From NCBI GenBank assembly GCA_038503075.1, contig JBCAML010000010.1, positions 806,001 through 870,000 on the forward strand: a DNA stretch of 64,000 nt, read 5' to 3'. The stretch comes from Gyromitra esculenta. Taxonomy: Eukaryota > Ascomycota > Pezizomycetes > Pezizales > Discinaceae. Position numbers and translations under genes: made by a program. The notes under the pieces are model-generated. The model worked only from the letters and a program-made list of their open reading frames with translations. It did not search any database and was not told the DNA's origin. This document shows, in pieces, positions 1 through 10,288 of the stretch; the first letter of the stretch is position 1; each line of letters begins with the position of its first letter.

Positions 1-2
1 TT

Positions 3-434
3 AGGACGATACGCAATGCTCGAAAATTGGACTGGAAGTGGATGGGACCTTATCCTATCAAGAAGATAATATCCCCCTTCGCCTATGAAATTGATCTTCC
101 CGTTTCAGTTAAATACCATCCTGTCTTTCACGTTTCTTTGTTAAAACCCGCTGCCAACGATCCTCTCCCTGGACAAGTTATACCCCCTCCATCACCAGTC
201 GTTGTTAATGAACAGGAGGAATATTTTATCGAAAAAATCCTCGAACAACGAACGTACCGTGGACAGCAACAATACCTCGTCGAGTGGACTGGCTATGCCC
301 ATCCCACCTGGGAACCCGCGGAAGATCTCCTGGAAACTGCTGCTCTCGATGCATTTCTCTCCACGACAACGGTTGTTGTTCCTAAAGTTCGCAGGAGCTC
401 ACGTTTAAAACGGGGGGCTACTTTCACGGATTAA
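3..434 (+). CDS. Ty3/gypsy chromovirus Pol, C-terminal end (integrase tail plus chromodomain), partial
   Basis: The reading frame is open from the left edge of the window, so only the C-terminus of the polyprotein is visible. It begins with the integrase C-terminal GPY/F module (DWKWMGPYPIKKI, then the HPVFHVSLLKP block). After a proline-rich linker comes a chromodomain with the aromatic-cage pattern (EEYFIEKILEQR, QYLVEWTGY, PTWEPAEDL). The protein ends in a basic tail, and the stop is at 432-434. In chromoviruses this domain is thought to steer integration toward particular chromatin. Nothing upstream can be judged, so whether the whole element is intact is unknown. The TTG at 27-29 is only an internal codon, not a start. 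The family assignment is secure from the motif order. Confidence 0.93.
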   Translation, partial: RTIRNARKLDWKWMGPYPIKKIISPFAYEIDLPVSVKYHPVFHVSLLKPAANDPLPGQVIPPPSPVVVNEQEEYFIEKILEQRTYRGQQQYLVEWTGYAHPTWEPAEDLLETAALDAFLSTTTVVVPKVRRSSRLKRGATFTD

Positions 435-770
435 GGATTGGATATAGGGTTAGGGTTTGAGTATACGGTTGTTGTGCTTTTTGGTTGTAAGATAATGTTA
501 TTGTATTTCGGGTGTTATCGGCTATTGGGTTTTGTTGGGGAAAAGCGGGGTATTTAAGTGAAGGATTTCGCTTGTTCTTTGTACTTTCTTTCTTCTTCTC
601 CTAAGCAACGTTCTCAGTTTACTTCTTCTGTATTTGTTTCAATACTATCTCGATTCTCCCTCAGAATCCTCGCGGTCGCTGTCGCTATGAAAACACTCTC
701 ACACTTAACTCGCCTGGAGTTAGACCCACATAGGACTTATAGACAACTTCGTCGCTCTTACCGCAACAGT
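421..770 (+). repeat. Probable 3' LTR of the Ty3/gypsy element (boundaries approximate)
   Basis: A purine tract with six G residues (about 408-417) sits just inside the Pol stop, where the polypurine tract of fungal Ty3 elements normally lies. The following sequence resembles a decayed TGTCACG-type LTR start (TTTCACGG, about 423). A TATA-like TATTTAAG lies at 551-558, and a plausible ACA-type end (CGCAACA) lies near 764-770. Both boundaries are inference because the 5' LTR is outside the window. A telomere-like TAGGGTTAGGGTTT is at 444-457. Confidence 0.4.
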
Positions 771-776
771 TCTCGT

Positions 777-1190
777 TTAAGTAGCTCTGCTTACCTTCTG
801 GGATACAGAAGGGCTTAGACTGGGACTGAACCGTGAGACTTTAATGCGTGCAATTCGACGTGCATATCCGGCTTTTTGAAAGATTCTGCGTAGTGTCTGT
901 TCGCATACATCGATACCGAGTTCATGGGCAATCTGAAGATAAGATTTGCGGCGGTTCTCGGCGTTCAAAGTAGCGGTTTTGATAAGGAGATCACAATCAG
1001 AGGCACTAATCTTCAGAGGTCTGCCTTTTCTTTTTTCATGGTTTTCTGGACCATGGCAAATGTTCCATGCAGTGCCTACACTAACATGTTGGTCTGCTGC
1101 AATTCGGGCATAGGTCCATCCTGCTTTGAATCGCAAGACATGGATATAAATGCGCTTTCGGTAGGACACTTCACATTTTTTGATTGGCAT
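777..1190 (-). pseudogene. Tc1/mariner-like transposase remnant (N-terminal HTH region only)
   Basis: From the ATG at 1190 about 110 residues look like the paired helix-turn-helix DNA-binding region of Tc1-type transposases. The recognisable parts are an RxRIYIHVLRFKAGWTYARIAADQ-like first HTH, a GRPL linker, and a second HTH ending in QTLRRIFQKAGYARRIARIK. After about position 855 the sequence turns into a serine-rich tail unlike the family and stops at 777. The whole DDE catalytic domain is absent, so this is a fragment. It abuts the probable LTR at its truncated end, which suggests the retroelement inserted into it or a deletion joined the two. The Tc1-like call rests on the HTH pattern only. 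Confidence 0.6.
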
Positions 1191-2875
1191 CGTTGATCGT
1201 AGGAATCGCAAAACTGGACTTAAAGTAACAGAGGTAACGCGAAAATTGGCTAAGGGAACGGTAGGTAACACGAGGACTTGGATGTGTATTGGGGAACAAG
1301 TTGATAGACTCGGAGTACCTCTAAACTTGGCCCTATTTATTTACTTTATTGCACTTCATGAAGTTTCTTTAATTTTCTCCGCCACTTTGGCTTTCTAATT
1401 CTCTAATTCTCGCTTTCTAATACTCATGCGCTATAGAATTTTCTATTGAGTTCGCCTTCTAATACTTGCTCTAAAAAAATCATTTCTTTCTCTTGTTTTC
1501 TAAGACAGTACTCTCTCGATTGGCTCTTGCCCCTGTCAGCACCTCAAATCGCCACCTTACTCAACCCCGGCCCTTCCCCCCCCGGTTTTCAGGTACTTAC
1601 CCTAGAGCACGAGTACATGTAAGTTAAAAAATCCATGTCGCAGATACCACACTCCAATAGCCTTTCTTTTCTTATTGGTCTCTAACAAAAGCAGAGAACT
1701 ACAGAATTCCCGTGAATTTTTATATGGTGTAGCTTACACTATACCTCAGCGCTTTATTCAACAGTTCAAGCCTCAGAAAGGTCTATAACTTATGTCTGTA
1801 TCATCGCGTCGGATACGCCTAACTGCTATTGCTTCTAGTATGTACCCTTTAGCCCGCAGATTAGAAACAACCCCATATGTATGATCGATATCCCTCGACC
1901 TCCCTTAGGGAAATGGGGATCGATTTCAACCTTGGCAGCCTAGGACCTGGTCCCCCTCTCTGATTTCGAATAAATACTATGTTACGATCTTAATATAAGG
2001 CCGTATATAAACTCCCTCTATTCTTACATCCATCTCTGTCTATAAAAACTATGACGTTACCAAAATCGTTAGTTCTATCACCAATGACTATACCAAAATG
2101 ACCTAAACCAATAGGAACTTATTGGAACCATGCAACATTGATAGTGTTTCTTATATATATAGCAACTTTTCATGTTTATCAAGCACTCCCTACTAGGCGC
2201 CACTAGGTGAGAAATAATGGAGCGTTTACGGACGATAGTATAAGGATTGTGAAGATAACAAAATACGTCAGGGAGATATAAAGCTCTTATAATTCTCTTT
2301 TTTCGTCTCCGGTTGGAGTTTCTAACATTTGGGAAGTATTAAGTGGAGAGTTCTAGGGGGGGATGGAAACTCTGGTATATTTTGTCAAATCGCAAGTGAC
2401 TACATGTAAACGCATTATTTCACCGTATACCAGTTACTTACTGGCCAAATAGATTAAAATTCAATTCTTTTCAATGCACATCTACAGGTAGGCATAAACA
2501 GGCCAATCGTTAAATATCTTCAGGCTACGGAAGTAGTCTGAAAATCGAGTGATATTTGATGATGAAATTGTCCTTGATTACGAGAAAGAATTGTTTCCTC
2601 CCAGAACCAAAAACAAGGCTCTAACAGGCTAGAAGTTCTTATATAGGCCTTCGCATAATACTCGGGTTTAGATTTTTAGACCTGCACAGACACTTCAGCT
2701 GTATATTATTGCCAAGGCTTTCTCGATTGGTTAACAAATCAAGCTTTTCCTGCCCTGATCCGCCCATATGCGCCGCACCTTAATCTGACATTCTCCACTG
2801 CTACGAGAGCGGGGCCGTATCTTATCGAAATCGATAACCATTAACTTGATAACCATCCTTATTCTCACTCGTTCA
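1191..2875. other. Gene-free stretch
   Basis: No convincing gene is visible. The first part holds short TCTAAT/CTTTCTAATACT-like repeats (about 1395-1460) and may be decayed transposon sequence. Two copies of the palindrome TACATGTA occur at 1614-1621 and 2401-2408. The last few hundred bases are the likely promoter of the downstream methyltransferase. Confidence 0.5.
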
Positions 2876-4125
2876 ATGGATCACCACGTTCAGCTTCTGC
2901 GCCGCCAGTACCTCCAACTGGTCGAGCCCGCCGTTCTCTCATTTCCCATTTCCCCTTCTACTCTCCACTCACGTGATTTCCAATCCGTTCTCTACAACAC
3001 TCTTTTCGCCCCCACTGCCATCCAAAACCCCCCGCCGGAGCGCTACACTACCCGCGTCTTGAAAAGGCTAATAACCCTCCTTTCCTCTGTACCTGCAAAC
3101 TGTGAGGACGAAGAAGAACCTGTGATAACCCCGTCCCCTGCCAAAAAGCTCAAGGTCTCAGTTACCAACAACAATACACCCCGCATAAAACAGGAAATCC
3201 ACGAAAGTCTGCTTGAAATCTACACCGACCTTCTCTCCCGCTCGTCGTCGTCGTCGTCGCCCCTTGATGTCAATGCTGCAAGAAGCTACGTCACGTACAT
3301 CCTCCCGCCGTCTCCGTACTCGGGTCGTGAAATTGGCCAGCCAATAACGCTGCACGAGTCGAGGAATATCATTTCTGGGCTGGGAACTACTGGATTGCGG
3401 ACTTGGGAGGCGGCGTTGGCGCTCGGGGAGTATCTGATTTGTACGCATTTGACACAGATCTATAAGAACTTCCCCTTCGCTGCAGCAGTTGAGGGAAGTG
3501 GGACGGTGCTGCGGGAGTCAGATCGTGTACTTGAACTTGGGGCCGGGACAGGACTGGTGTCTATCATTGCAGCAAGATTAGGGGCAACAAAAGTGCTTGC
3601 TACAGACGGTGACTCGAGTGTGTGTGAAGCGTTATTTAGGAATGTTGGACTGAGCGGTGTCAGCGATATTGTGACTGTGAGGAAGCGTCTATGGGGGGAC
3701 GAAGTGGAGACAGACGAGGGATTCGATTTGGTCCTGGGGGCAGACGTGGTATTGCCCTCCAAATTTCACAGAGACCATTTCGCTACTTGTCTGACCTCAC
3801 TACTTCCAAGACATACGACAATACTTCGATCTCTGCCTTGATCCAGGAATTTGAGCGCTTGGTTAGACAGAATCCAAACGTGAAAATCATTATTTCGGCA
3901 ACAATTCGAAACGAAGACACGTTTGCGGTTTTTGAGGATGCCTGCCGTAGGTGGCATCTAAATACATATCATGGTAACTCACTGATCTGATTACTTGTAC
4001 TTATAGGACGCAGTAATTTCACGCTGAGGCAGAAGCTTTGGATGCCACCGACGCCAAGCATGTTTTTCTATACCATTGTGGCGCCAATTCGAATCATCCA
4101 TATTTCAAAGGAGATCCCGAATTAA
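2876..4125 (+). CDS. EFM3: FAM86/EFM3-type protein-lysine methyltransferase (elongation factor 2), 3 exons
   Basis: This is a class I SAM-dependent methyltransferase of the FAM86/Efm3 family. The known role of the family is methylation of one lysine of translation elongation factor 2 in the cytosol. Exons by frame and splice signals are 2876-3748, 3811-3946 and 4007-4125, giving about 375 residues. The N-terminal FAM86 domain is followed by the signature QPITLHESRNIISGLGTTGL and RTWEAALALGEYL. SAM motif I is VLELGAGTGLVS, and the acidic loop GADV/TYDN is rebuilt exactly across intron 1 (62 nt). Intron 2 is taken as 3947-4006 (60 nt), which joins EDACRRSNF. A 33-nt alternative at 3974-4006 also keeps frame. 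The ATG at 2876 was chosen because the open frame upstream begins only with TTG. A TCG microsatellite inside exon 1 encodes a serine run. The final intron choice is the main uncertainty. Confidence 0.9.
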
Positions 4126-4795
4126 GGGATCGTGTTTTGAGTTTTCTCTTCTTTTTTTTCGACAGCTATCCGTAGTGTGTGCAATGAACAAAGCAAGCAT
4201 CGAGCTGTAGCTATTCTCCGTATACTCCCGAGAACGGGTCTACAAACTAAATCACCCCGTGTCTAATAACACAGAACGGCAAGTTGAGGTTTCGCTTGCC
4301 AAATCTAAAATTCACCCTGTGAAGAATGACCCCTTATTCGCTTGGAGATGTCGTGCCATAAATTATGATTCGATTATTATTTGGCAGTGTTTTTTTTTAG
4401 AAAGCTATGGGCTTAAACAAACCGTTTTCTTGTCGACGGGGGAGCAAATGCAGTTGTTCTGAAACATGTATAGGTACCTGGAGAGAAATCTAATTCTCTA
4501 ATCATCGAACCATTTTTCATGACGCGAATACCTAGATGCTACTGCTGAGTCTAGTAGATACCGGTTTTGGGCCATCTCACTTCGCTACTATTTTTTTACA
4601 CCATAGAGCACTTGTTTTTATGAATTTCTAAACATAACAACATGTACACACCTCTTTTCTGCACGTCTAAACACAAGAGTTAAGTGATTTAAACAAGAAA
4701 CAAGAAACCTCAATTCCAGAATCCGTATGGAGAACTATCCATATAAAGAAACCCTAAAAATGCTGATAAAATAAAAAAGGAAGCCAAACCCACCT
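4126..4795. other. Convergent 3' intergenic spacer
   Basis: This lies between the 3' ends of the methyltransferase (+) and the Cys-rich hypothetical gene (-). It is AT-rich with several T runs and shows no gene. An 18-bp word at 4505-4522 recurs exactly at 7094-7111. Confidence 0.6.
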
Positions 4796-5428
4796 CTATC
4801 TTTCTTTTCTCTCCCTTCTCTTCGACCTCGATTCATCTCCATCACCCCAGCTATAGACACGGTCAGTCAAATTTTTCGACCCTGGTTTATCACCGTCATC
4901 CCAGCTATAGACACGATCAGTCAAATTTCCCCACCGTCTAACCCTACAGTCATAGCAACCACAGTCTTCATTAGCGATCATCCTCTCGCGATCAACTTCA
5001 TGGCGATCCTGCGCACGCTCATGCTCCAGTTCTCTCGACCGCGGATCGTGTCCTGCCGTCCGACAATGCCTTGCATAAATTACGGCCTGCTCCATCTCGA
5101 AATCCTGCCTCCTGCGGTATGCAAGGAGTGCGTTTTCACGATATGTCCTCTCATCCGGTTGTCCAGCTTGTCCCAAAAACGGGTTGAACTCTGGCGTTGC
5201 GTTCGTATTTGTTTTATTTTCCCCAGACCATCCTTCTATGCCATTTTCAGCACGGCGTACCGTTTCTGCAGTTGCTCTGTGTCTAGCACAGCGAGCACAC
5301 TCACGATGCATGGATCTTAGGGTTAATTCAACTGGAGGACAGGGTATGTTATGGCATCTATCGCTGGTGGTGACACGGATTTCAAGATAGTGCCCGCAGG
5401 TGTAGGTGGATCTGGTGTATCGGCACAT
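4796..5428 (-). CDS. Hypothetical protein with Cys/His-rich N-terminus and C-terminal tandem repeat
   Basis: A single-exon frame of 210 residues starts at the ATG at 5428. The N-terminus MCRYTRSTYTCGHY followed by further Cys residues (RCHNIPCP, ECARCARH) resembles a widespread but uncharacterised class of filamentous-ascomycete proteins that open with MCRY-TYTCGH. The spacing suggests metal binding, but no named domain is recognised. The middle is highly charged. A second Cys pair (DCGCYDC) lies near residue 160. The C-terminus holds two copies of an 18-residue repeat (NLTDRVYSW-DGD), encoded by a 54-nt tandem duplication at about 4830-4930, and ends in a basic KRRERKER tail. Function is unknown. 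It is treated as a real gene because of the ATG, the length and the recurring fungal N-terminal pattern. Confidence 0.65.
   Translation of the reverse strand: MCRYTRSTYTCGHYLEIRVTTSDRCHNIPCPPVELTLRSMHRECARCARHRATAETVRRAENGIEGWSGENKTNTNATPEFNPFLGQAGQPDERTYRENALLAYRRRQDFEMEQAVIYARHCRTAGHDPRSRELEHERAQDRHEVDRERMIANEDCGCYDCRVRRWGNLTDRVYSWDDGDKPGSKNLTDRVYSWGDGDESRSKRRERKER
4824..4931 (-). repeat. 54-nt tandem duplication inside the Cys-rich hypothetical gene
   Basis: CCAGCTATAGACAC begins at 4847 and again at 4901, a period of 54 nt, and is followed in both by G(G/A)TCAGTCAAATTT. The period is a multiple of three, so the reading frame is kept and an 18-residue unit is duplicated. Confidence 0.85.
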
Positions 5429-7398
5429 TGGCGAGTATTATTTTGATTTGTTCGCGGATTGTTTTGAGGTGAGGTGGTGGTCTGTTGGAGTACCACTATG
5501 GAGTACCGCTATGGGTTCTCTTTTATATACGGGGTTTCTTCTTTCATGTTGAGCTGGTTTTGGGTGTTGACGGGCAAGGTGGGGCTGCGAGGACAACTTG
5601 AATATCATATCTTGTAACGTAGTGTACCGGATTCAAAATGCTCTTTGCTACTTTGAAACTCCTTGTTGCATCGAACCTGTATTCAGAGGTCTCTGGGGTG
5701 CTATTTTGCATTATTCGTTGTCAGGGATATTTAAAAGGAGACAGATGTCTCGGTTTCTAGTTATGCATATGCATACCGGCATCTAATCTATATGTCGCTC
5801 ATTTGTTCCAGTTTCGTTATACTCCAGAATCTTAGTAAGTGGGAAGAATCCCATCAGAGGATGACTGCATGTTCCAAACAGCTTTCGGTATAATTAATAA
5901 ATAGGGGCGACCTGGTAATGATTCTACCGTGCTATTGCTCCAGAGCCAACTTGACAAAAAAAAGTTCCCTGTACGATTTCGAGGTAGTCATTTCCGTATA
6001 TCAGTGCTAGCAATTCTTCCCTAGCTGTCTCCTGTCTGGGAATTTTATCGTCCCTAATCTGGCAGCATGTTTGTGAGGGGGGAGCCTATGGTGGTGACAT
6101 GGAATGGAGTGGTGGAGAACTTTTTGGAACCACCGCCTATCTTCAATCTCCGAAAGGATACCGTGCGAGGACAGCAGCTAAACTTTCTGGGCGCATACCA
6201 GCCCTTGAGATTCTCGTGGTTGTTAAGGGTTTTGAAACCGTGAACAGGTGGTAGTGAACAGGTGGTAGTTTTGTTAACATTGAATTCCTGTTGTAATTGA
6301 TTTGTTATTTGATCCTCTAGCTTTACACCAATGACAGCTATTTTCAAGAATACAAATGTATATGGGTAGTTCACAATATAGTACCGTTCCTCAATATACT
6401 ATTCGATGGTTCACTGAATCTCTTACACCTGACCGTGAGATCAGGCCAAGGGCTCCTTGTGGGCGAAAATAGTAGTAATCCCGAGCCCTAATATCGGCCA
6501 AACATTCACTTGGCGCCCAGAAGACCACTATAAATACATGTATACCTCATACTCCCATCCTCTTCGCTCTTCATTATATATACACAGATTCGTTATAAAG
6601 CCTAACGCTGGTAGCTCTCTGTCGAAAGACATGACGACTCCTAGGTTTAATGATAATGAATTGATTAATTTTAATCAATTTTTGGAACCTTGTTCCTTTG
6701 GTGCAACCTTTTTTTCATTGATTACTTGGGCTTGTCCGAGGCATCAAAGAAATTAATTGGGGTTTTTTCCTTCTGTTTTCTGTCTTTGATTCTAATTGTT
6801 TGTGGACTGTTTTGTAAGTACTTGATCAAGTTTGTGGTTTGTAGTTTGCTATCAGTAGCTAGCGCTGCTCAATCATCACCCTATTCCAGATACCTTCTTC
6901 ACCGCCAGCATTCTGGAGTGCTCTACATAAATACATGCCACTAGCGAATTAATCTCTTCAGGTATCGAGCGCGGAAAAAAAGATGGTGATATGGCGTGGG
7001 AAGTTAGGGGAAAGTGATGAAAACCGATAGATACAATTCTTGTCGACTAAGGCTGGGAGAGTCGATAATAGTTTCTGATCAATTCACGATTCGTCGAACC
7101 ATTTTTCATGATGCTCAGAGATTCAAAAAACATCCATAATTATACAAAGATAAATCTCAAAAAGTACATGTAGTCATAACTCTCACCCCATCATGTACAG
7201 TATTATGAAAGTTAACTTTCTAAGCTCTGGAATCTTTATTGTTGTTGGAACCTCACTTCACCAATGACATCAGCGATTAGGGTTAGGGCAACAAGAATAC
7301 CTGAGCGATGATGATCTGGACTCTTCCGAAATCCATGGCGCATGCGATAGCTTGTTAAGCTTAACCACAACCTCGCTACAGTCGCGAACACCTTCAAA
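5429..7398. other. Intergenic region upstream of ZW10/Dsl1
   Basis: No supported gene is seen. Short open frames around 6054-6374 and 6457-6944 have no recognisable domain and are not called. TACATGTA occurs at 6535-6542 and 7165-7172. The 18-bp word shared with 4505-4522 is at 7094-7111. Confidence 0.5.
7277..7288 (+). promoter_or_regulatory. Telomere-like box (TTAGGGTTAGGG) upstream of ZW10/Dsl1
   Basis: Two perfect TTAGGG units lie about 110 bp before the ATG at 7399. Similar boxes are seen upstream of TFIIB and between TRZ1 and REX2. A regulatory role is inference. Confidence 0.45.
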
Positions 7399-10092
7399 AT
7401 GACAGTAGAACCAGCACGATTGGCACATGCTATCCTAACCTCCGTCATTGATGGAGCCTATCCGGACTCCGAGGATGTGGCAAGCGCTGAGCTCACAGCG
7501 AGCGCACTCCCGGAGATTGTGCAATATCTACAGAAGGCGATAGAGGATGTTCACGTAAGTTCTCCTTGTCTGTTATCCTCCTTTCGACAAGAATAGAACT
7601 GACAGTAAAACTAATAGGAAGACATCCGTAAAGTGTCCCGCAGCAACGCCCCCGAGCTCGATTCGTGGATTTCCCAAGCACGACGGCTACAAGCCGATAT
7701 AGCTACCTCGCAGACTAAAGCTGACGAGATCCTCGAACTTGCAAAGACCGAAGAAGCTCTAGAAAAGGAACTGCAGGATGCGGAAACACAAGCGCGACTC
7801 TTGGAGGGAGAGATTAAGTTTAACGATGAGCTTATGAGCATACTCGGAAGACTACAGCTGATTGGCGCGACGTTGGCACAAGTGGAGGACGTCATGGGGG
7901 TTGACCCAGCACAGGCAATTGCGGTGTTGGGTGAAGCGGAGGATGCTCTAGCGAAGATGGGAGGGGATGGGACCATTGTTGTAGGGTTAATGAAGGAGCG
8001 GACAATAAGGCTAAGGAAGCTATTAAAGGAGAAAGTGGAGGGAGGATGGGGAGAGTTGGTAAATATCGATAAACAGCAGGGTTCTATAAGGATCCTAAGA
8101 AATGTTGGAGGTACGCTATATTGAGGAGGATCGCTGCAGAAAAACGACACTGACGAAGTGCGTATAGGAGACTCGAACAACTTCTCGGCGGAGAATATAG
8201 TCGAAGCATTAGACCCGTTAAATCTATTGGCTGGGAAAGTGGACCACCTTCACCAACAAATTGATACACTGCTTATTACCCCCCGGCTTGAAACATCAAA
8301 GGGATCCGTTCCGAAATTTTCGGTGGAGGGGGATACACTACGGATTATCGGCCGAACCACTAATTTAAGCGCAAAGCAAATGTTTACAGATCTAAAACTT
8401 ATTTTTACGTTCCTGAACACGAATCTACCACGGGGCATAGCAGCTAAGCTTTCTCGAATTCTGGTGCCTAGTTTAACAACCCGCCTCCGAACCACTACAT
8501 TATCACAATCAGTCCCGTCCTCTCTCGATGACCTGCCGCAGTTTGAGGCCTTGTTGAGTGAAACCAGGGGATTTGAAGACTATCTACAGAAAATCCAATG
8601 GACTGAGGAGACAGAACTTCGAGAATGGGCAGATAGGGCACCAAAGGTCTGGCTAGCAAAGAGGAGAGAAACATGTCTTGATAAGCTACGAAAGATAGTC
8701 GCGCATGGTATTGTTGAGACCAAGATGGTGGAAAGAACTGAAACACAGAAGATTAAGAAGCATGATCGAAAGAATTCTGTTATAGAGAATTCCTGGAATG
8801 AGGGCTGGAAGGATGAGGAGGATGAAGAGCAAGCACCACCAGCTGTCACAAAGGAGGTTGCAAAAAGCTTGCAGATAAATGTAGCCGATGACGACGAAGA
8901 GGCTAGTGGATGGGGCTTGGATGAGGATATTGATATCGAGGACGAAGAGCCACCAAAACCGGAGGAGCCCGAGGAGCCCGAGGAGGAGCCCGAGGAGAAA
9001 CTTGTTGATGAAGTACTGGAGGATCTCGACTGGGGAGAATGGGGAGAGGATGTCGACGAGCCATCAAAGCCACAAACTCCAGTAACAGCAGATTATACAC
9101 CGTCCACAAGTGCATCGGAAGCAAATACGTCTTCCCCGAATGCCAAATCTCCTAATACTAGAGAGGTATCACACAGCTTCGGCTCTAAAGACCTGACACT
9201 GCGAGAAACTTATACCGTTACCTCCATCCCCGACGCGGTCCTCGAGATAATCACCCAAATAATCTCCGAAGCCTCCCGCCTCTCCGTTCTCCCCACTTGT
9301 TCCATCACTCCCGCCGCCCCGGGCCTCCTCTCCATCCCCACTCTTATCCTCGCCGCCTACCGTGCCCTAGCACCAATTTATTATTCCATCAATGCAGCGT
9401 CAAACATGCATCTCTATAATGATTGTGTTCGCCTGTCTGAAGAGCTGCAGCATCTCAACGTCCCACAAGGTCTCAGTTTCACTACCGCTGAAAAAGGTGA
9501 TGTAGCTCTCATCGGCTCATTTGGCAAACGAACCTACGCGAAAGAGATCGCCTCCCAGCGCCTGATCCTTACCGACTACCTCGATAGCGCACAAGGGTTT
9601 GTCCGCTGTACCGAGTATCCCCAGTCTTTCGAATGCGAAACTGCAATCAACTCCGTCATCGCCCGTCTCTGCGAGATCCACGCTACCTGGAGCCCAGTCC
9701 TCTCTCGCTCGGCTCTCTCTCAGGCAATCGGGTCTCTCCTCAACACCGTTGTCATGCGGCTGATTAACGACATTGAAGACATGGCGGACATCGGAGAGGC
9801 AGAGAGTGTCAAACTTGCAGGCTTCTGCGAGGAGATGGCAAAGCTAGAGCCACTATTTCCCGAGGGCCCGAGTGGGATGAGTACAACGGGATTATATTGT
9901 AGTCATTGGATTAAGTTTAGATTCTTGCAGCAAGTTCTAGAGAGTACGATGGTCGACATTCTTTATATGTTTAGGGAAGGGCATTTAGAGGGCTTTGAAG
10001 AAGAAGAGTTGTGTGACTTGGTGGAGGCTTTGTTTGCGGATAGTGAGAATAGGAGGAAATGTATCGATGAGATTAGGAGAGGGAGAATGTAG
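7399..10092 (+). CDS. ZW10: ZW10/Dsl1-family vesicle tethering (and kinetochore) protein, 3 exons
   Basis: Exons 7399-7554, 7618-8110 and 8168-10092 give about 857 residues. Introns are 63 and 57 nt, and both restore frame. The N-terminal half is coiled-coil-like (repeated E/K/L heptads, about 50-200), as in ZW10/Dsl1. The C-terminal helical part ends KFRFLQQVLESTMVDI then ALFADSENRR, matching the ZW10 C-terminus. Family members tether Golgi-derived COPI vesicles at the ER (Dsl1/NRZ complex), and in animals also act at kinetochores. Residues about 420-515 form a long acidic, unstructured insert with Trp in acidic context (NSWNEGW, SGWGLDED, LDWGEWGED). This resembles the yeast Dsl1 lasso that binds COPI coat subunits. 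A retrograde-traffic role is therefore favoured, and kinetochore function cannot be read from the sequence. Confidence 0.87.
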
Positions 10093-10288
10093 TGGAAGTG
10101 TGAGAAGGGAATGTTAAACAAGAGCATGATAAGGACATGTTGGCAATCAATGGATATGGCTACTAAATGATGGATTTATTGTAGACAATCTTGACCAGCG
10201 ACTAGTAAAAATAATCTATAAAACTAAATAACCAAATATTACTGCTAGTTACGCTCACTACAAAAAACTAAAGATAATGCGTGACATG
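10093..10288. other. Short convergent spacer
   Basis: This 196-bp spacer lies between the stops of ZW10/Dsl1 (+) and the amidoligase-family gene (-). It is AT-rich and presumably holds both 3' UTRs. Confidence 0.6.
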
